Assembly (NCBI RefSeq): GCF_004792685.1
Contig: NZ_SRXT01000004.1
Span: forward strand, 434,001-498,000
From: Sphingomonas gei
Lineage (GTDB): Bacteria > Pseudomonadota > Alphaproteobacteria > Sphingomonadales > Sphingomonadaceae
Reading direction: 5' to 3'
Length of the DNA: 64,000 bases
Below the pieces are notes generated by a model that did no database searches, was not told the origin of the DNA, and worked only from the letters and a program-made list of their open reading frames with translations. Below, piece after piece: positions 60,747-64,000 of this stretch (within the stretch, counting starts at the first letter, position 1; each line of letters starts with the position of its first letter). The position numbers were made by a program, and so were the translations under genes.

Positions 60747-60797
60747 TGCGAACTCGCAAATAATCTCTTGACCCGCTCATTTTTATGCGAGATCGTA
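60747..60797. promoter_or_regulatory. Paired operator-like palindromes between tetR and gst
   Basis: TGCGA-AC-TCGCA at 60747-60758 and the related TGCGA-GA-TCGTA at 60786-60797 are centred 39 nt apart, close to four helical turns. The first sits next to the tetR start. The second overlaps the -10 area of a promoter suggested by TTGACC at 60768-60773. This arrangement fits autoregulation and repression of gst. Confidence 0.55.
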
Positions 60798-60819
60798 CAG
60801 AAATCAAGGGAGGTTGGTC

Positions 60820-61434
60820 ATGAAGCTCTATTTTCGTCCCTTCGCCTGCTCGCTGGCGGCGCGGATTGCGCTCGAGGAGGCCGAGCTCGACGCGGAGTTC
60901 GTCGCGGTTCCGGCGGACGGCCGGCTGCCCGACGGTCGCCATTACAGCCAGCTGAGCCCGATGGGATACGTCCCCGCGATCGAGACGCGCGGCGGCTTCG
61001 TGCTCACCGAGGGCCCGGCGGTGCTCACCTATATCGCCGAGCTGGCGCCCGAAGGCGCGCTGAGCTTCACCGGCTTTTCCGATTCGCATTACCGGATGCT
61101 CGCCTGGCTCAACTTCATCAGCACCGAGCTGCACAAAGGGGTGTTCACGCCGCTGCTCGGCAAGCGCGCGGGCCCCGAAGAGCGCGCGGCGGCATTGGCG
61201 CGCGTCGCCAAACCGTTCGACGTGCTGGCCCGCCAGCTCGAGGGCCGCGCGTTCATCGAGGACCGCTTTACCGTCGCGGATGCCTATCTGCTCGCCGTCC
61301 TGAACTGGTGCGAGCATTCGGGCGTGGCGCTCGCCGATTGGCCGGTGCTGCTCGATTATCGCACCCGGCTTCGCCAGCGCCCGTCGGTCGCCAGGGCGAT
61401 GGCCGAGGAATGGCCTTTGCTCGAGGCCGCCTGA
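60820..61434 (+). CDS. Glutathione S-transferase (beta-like)
   Basis: A 204-residue cytosolic GST. The N-terminal thioredoxin fold has FRPFACSLAARIALEEAELD with the Cys of beta-class enzymes and PMGYVPAIETRGGFVLTEGP; the C-terminal domain has FTVADAYLLAVLNW. AAGGGAGG is 6 nt before ATG 60820. It is probably controlled by the divergent TetR. Confidence 0.87.
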   Translation: MKLYFRPFACSLAARIALEEAELDAEFVAVPADGRLPDGRHYSQLSPMGYVPAIETRGGFVLTEGPAVLTYIAELAPEGALSFTGFSDSHYRMLAWLNFISTELHKGVFTPLLGKRAGPEERAAALARVAKPFDVLARQLEGRAFIEDRFTVADAYLLAVLNWCEHSGVALADWPVLLDYRTRLRQRPSVARAMAEEWPLLEAA

Positions 61435-61482
61435 GACAAGCTCTCGGGGGCGAGCCGCATCGCTCCGCTCCCGCCACACCTG

Positions 61483-61514
61483 CCCTCTCCGGCCTCGCGC
61501 CGGGGAGGGTTTTT
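61483..61514 (+). terminator. Rho-independent terminator after gst
   Basis: An 11-bp stem with one T-G pair (61483-61493 with 61499-61509), 5-nt loop, and five T at 61510-61514. It isolates crtY-crtI from gst. Confidence 0.9.
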
Positions 61515-61551
61515 GTTGGAACGTCCGCCCACGCTGGGCTAGGCGCAGGCA

Positions 61552-62712
61552 ATGTCGGCCACGATCAGTTGCGACCTCGCCATCGTCGGCGGCGGTCTTG
61601 CCGGAGGATTGATCGCCCGCGCGGTGCACCAGCGGCACCCGCATGCGGAGATCCGCCTGATCGAAGGCGGGCCGCATCTCGGCGGCAACCATCTGTGGTC
61701 GTTCTTCGCCAGCGACGTGACGCCGGCCGATCGCTGGCTGGTCGCCCCGCTGATCAGCCATGGCTGGACGCGCTACGACGTCGCCTTTCCCGGCCATGCC
61801 CGCACGCTCAAATCGCCTTATTATTCGATCGAATCGCGCCAGTTCGAACGCGAGATGCTGGCGGCTTTGCCCGAGCAAGCGGTCCTGCGCGAGCGCCAGG
61901 CGGTCGAAGTCACCAGCACCAGCGTGCTGCTCGCCGATGGCGATCGCATTGCGGCGAAGGGCGTGATCGACTGCCGCGGAACCGGCGACCTCGCGACGCT
62001 CGAACTCGGCTGGCAGAAATTCCTCGGCCGCGAGCTGGTTCTGGCCGGGCCCCACGGTCTCGAGCGTCCGATGGTGATGGACGCGACCGTCGATCAGCAG
62101 GACGGCTATCGCTTCGTCTATTGCCTGCCCTTCGCGCCCGACCGGGTCTTCGTCGAAGACACCTATTACAGCGACGACCGCACAATCGACGCGGGCCTGC
62201 TCGGCAGCCGGATCGACGCCTATAGCGCGGCGCGCGGCTGGCAGGTCGATTCGACCGCCCGCGAGGAGAGCGGCTTGCTCCCGGTGGCGTTCGGCGGCGA
62301 TTTCCAGGCCTATTGGCGTTCGGGCGGCGCAGGAATTGCCAAGGCCGGGATGCGCGCCGGGCTGTTCCATCCGCTGACCAGCTATTCGCTGCCTGACGCG
62401 GTGCGCACCGCATCGCTGGTGGCGCATGCCGGCAATTTCGACGGCGCCGCGCTCCACGACTTGCTGCACGGCTACGCCGCACGCATCTGGCGCACCCGGC
62501 GATTCTATCGCTTGCTGGCGGCAATGTTGTTCAAAGCCGCCGAGCCCGAGGAACGCTATCGCGTCCTCGCGCGCTTCTATCGGCTGGACGAGGGACTGAT
62601 CCGCCGCTTTTATGCGGCCAGTTCAAGCCTGGGCGACAAGATCCGGGTGATGACGGGCAAGCCGCCGGTGCCGATCGGCCGGGCGGTGCGCGCGATAATG
62701 GGGGTCGAATGA
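61552..62712 (+). CDS. crtY: Lycopene beta-cyclase
   Basis: FAD-dependent cyclase that forms the beta-ionone rings of beta-carotene from lycopene. The 386-residue protein has the dinucleotide motif LAIVGGGLAGGLIARAV, VIDCRGTGDLATLELGWQKF, FVYCLPFAPDRVFVEDTYYS and the C-terminal AMLFKAAEPEERYRVLARFY stretch typical of CrtY. Its stop overlaps the crtI start (ATGA). A new promoter must lie in the 37 nt after the gst terminator. Confidence 0.92.
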   Translation: MSATISCDLAIVGGGLAGGLIARAVHQRHPHAEIRLIEGGPHLGGNHLWSFFASDVTPADRWLVAPLISHGWTRYDVAFPGHARTLKSPYYSIESRQFEREMLAALPEQAVLRERQAVEVTSTSVLLADGDRIAAKGVIDCRGTGDLATLELGWQKFLGRELVLAGPHGLERPMVMDATVDQQDGYRFVYCLPFAPDRVFVEDTYYSDDRTIDAGLLGSRIDAYSAARGWQVDSTAREESGLLPVAFGGDFQAYWRSGGAGIAKAGMRAGLFHPLTSYSLPDAVRTASLVAHAGNFDGAALHDLLHGYAARIWRTRRFYRLLAAMLFKAAEPEERYRVLARFYRLDEGLIRRFYAASSSLGDKIRVMTGKPPVPIGRAVRAIMGVE

Positions 62713-64000
62713 AAAAAGCAGCAGTCATCGGTGCAGGATTTGGCGGGCTCGCGCTCGCGATCCGGCTGCAATCGGCGGGCGTGGATACCACCATCCTCGA
62801 AGCGCGCGACAAGCCCGGCGGGCGCGCCTATTTCTGGGAGCGCGACGGCTTCGTCTTCGATGCCGGCCCCACCGTGATCACCGCGCCCGAGTCCTTGCAG
62901 GAACTGTGGCGGCTGTCGGGGCACGACATTTCGGAAGACGTCAATCTGATGCCGGTGTTGCCCTTTTACCGGCTGTCCTGGCCCGACGGCACTGCGTTCG
63001 ATTACGGCAATGACGATGCCCAGCTCGGCGCCGAGATCGCCCGGCTCAATCCCGACGATGTCGACGGCTATCGCCGCTTCCTCAAATATTCGGAAGGCGT
63101 CTATCGCGAGGGCTATCTCAAGCTCGGCCATGTCGCGTTCCTCGATTTCGGATCGATGGTCCGCGCCGCGCCGGCGCTGATGAAATACCAGGCATGGCGC
63201 TCGGTCTATTCGATGGTGTCGCATTTCGTGAAGAACGAGAAGCTCCGCCAGGCACTGAGCTTCCACACCCTGCTGGTCGGCGGCAATCCGACGACGACGA
63301 GCGCGATCTACGCATTGATCCACAAGCTGGAGCGCGACGGCGGAGTCTGGTTTGCCGAGGGCGGCACCAACAAGCTCGTCGCCGGGATGGTCCGCCATTT
63401 CGAGCGGCTGGGCGGCGTGATGCGGCTCGGCGATCCCGTGGCGGGGATCGACACGCTCGGCGACCGCGCGACCGGCGTGCGCACCGAGAGCGGCTTCGAG
63501 TTGCTGGTCGATGCCGTCGCCAGCAACGCCGATATCGTCCACAGCTATCGCGACTTGCTTAAGGGCTCGCGCAGCGCCCAACGCGCCGCGTCGAAGCTCG
63601 AGCAGAAGCGCTTCTCGCCGTCGCTGTTCCTCGTTCATTTCGGCGTGCGCGGCACGTTCCCCGAGATCCCGCACCATTCGATCCTGTTCGGCCCGCGCTA
63701 TCAGGGGCTGCTCGCCGACATCTATGATCACGGCGTGCTGAGCGAGGATTTCTCGCTTTATCTGCATCATCCGACCGCGACCGATCCGACGATGGCGCCG
63801 GCGGGGCATTCGACTTTCTATGCGCTCGCCCCGGTGCCGCACATGGGCAAATTCCCCGCCGACTGGAGCGAAATCGGCCCGGTGCTCGAAGAGCGCATCC
63901 TCGCCGAAGTCTCGCGCCGGCTGATTCCCGACCTCAAGGATCGTATCGTGACCAAATTCTCCTACGCGCCGCCCGATTTCGCTACCGACCTGCGCGCGCA
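62709..64000 (+). CDS. crtI: Phytoene desaturase, C-terminal part beyond window edge
   Basis: FAD enzyme that introduces double bonds into phytoene to make lycopene. The frame is open to the window end (430 residues seen). It shows KKAAVIGAGFGGLALAIRLQ, DKPGGRAYFWERDGFVFDAG, PTVITAPESLQELW and FHTLLVGGNPTTTSAIYALI. The GGLWFAEGG-type substrate region appears as VWFAEGGTNKLV. Coupled to crtY by a 4-nt overlap; crtB probably follows. Confidence 0.93.
   Translation, partial: MKKAAVIGAGFGGLALAIRLQSAGVDTTILEARDKPGGRAYFWERDGFVFDAGPTVITAPESLQELWRLSGHDISEDVNLMPVLPFYRLSWPDGTAFDYGNDDAQLGAEIARLNPDDVDGYRRFLKYSEGVYREGYLKLGHVAFLDFGSMVRAAPALMKYQAWRSVYSMVSHFVKNEKLRQALSFHTLLVGGNPTTTSAIYALIHKLERDGGVWFAEGGTNKLVAGMVRHFERLGGVMRLGDPVAGIDTLGDRATGVRTESGFELLVDAVASNADIVHSYRDLLKGSRSAQRAASKLEQKRFSPSLFLVHFGVRGTFPEIPHHSILFGPRYQGLLADIYDHGVLSEDFSLYLHHPTATDPTMAPAGHSTFYALAPVPHMGKFPADWSEIGPVLEERILAEVSRRLIPDLKDRIVTKFSYAPPDFATDLRA

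Noticed and set aside
1-64000. CRISPR arrays, rRNA and tRNA genes.
   Set aside because: No regular direct-repeat array and no recognisable rRNA or tRNA was seen by reading; a covariance search such as tRNAscan-SE or Infernal would be needed to exclude small RNAs.

Overview
The window is chromosomal DNA of a high-GC alphaproteobacterium, most likely Sphingomonas or a close relative in the Sphingomonadaceae. This rests on the gene content: an alphaproteobacterial caa3/aa3 oxidase cluster (ctaC-ctaD, then ctaB-coxF-ctaG-ctaE-SURF1), crtY-crtI carotenoid genes, a pyrE-pdxJ-acpS-lepB order, DUF1272 and DUF2585 proteins, and several short palindromic repeats of types familiar from sphingomonad genomes. 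No database search was possible. Names come from motifs and domain order read from the translated sequence.

Layout. 1-10 kb: rnc (cut by the window edge) and lepB on the minus strand, then pgi, a PhnA-C-domain protein, glutathione reductase, a dicarboxylate symporter, glmM, a cupin, DUF1272, a ThiD-VOC fusion and rnhB. 10-17.8 kb: a cell-surface block with a GT-C type transferase, two GT4 glycosyltransferases, a DUF2141 protein, a polytopic membrane protein and a TonB-dependent receptor. 17.8-22.5 kb: a tightly coupled minus-strand run, pyrE-pdxJ-small membrane protein-acpS-lepB2-AI-2E transporter-maiA-TonB receptor, almost all with 1-4 nt overlaps. 22.6-31.6 kb: the cytochrome c oxidase cluster, then thrC and an RlmI-like methyltransferase. 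31.6-37.4 kb: ccmAB with a zincin-like protein, phhB, an SDR and an osmoprotectant ABC transporter whose permease and binding protein are fused.

37.4-44 kb is a sugar-use block: a secreted GH3 beta-glucosidase, aldose epimerase, a GFA-family protein, a 2,5-dioxovalerate-type aldehyde dehydrogenase and a GntR/FadR regulator. Two matching GTTA-NCGN-TAAC palindromes lie upstream of the GH3 and dehydrogenase genes. 44.2-47.5 kb encodes a 1075-residue trypsin-like autotransporter protease. 47.5-49 kb is a lower-GC accessory patch with an IS1595-type transposase remnant and a HEPN-like protein facing a small gene; it is the best candidate here for an undescribed system. 49.1-51 kb holds glnK-amtB behind a strong sigma-54 promoter match.

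51-58.3 kb: a membrane protein, a GMC oxidoreductase and fatty-acid-hydroxylase pair, a coupled recQ cluster and small unknown genes. 58.4-64 kb: a second DUF2141 gene overlapping a hydroxylase-superfamily gene, DUF2585, a TetR/GST divergent pair with paired operator-like palindromes, then crtY-crtI running off the end. No rRNA, tRNA or CRISPR array was recognised. Several palindromic repeats sit at or inside gene ends; two appear to have been absorbed into coding sequence (the N-terminus of the TonB receptor and the C-terminal tail of SURF1).
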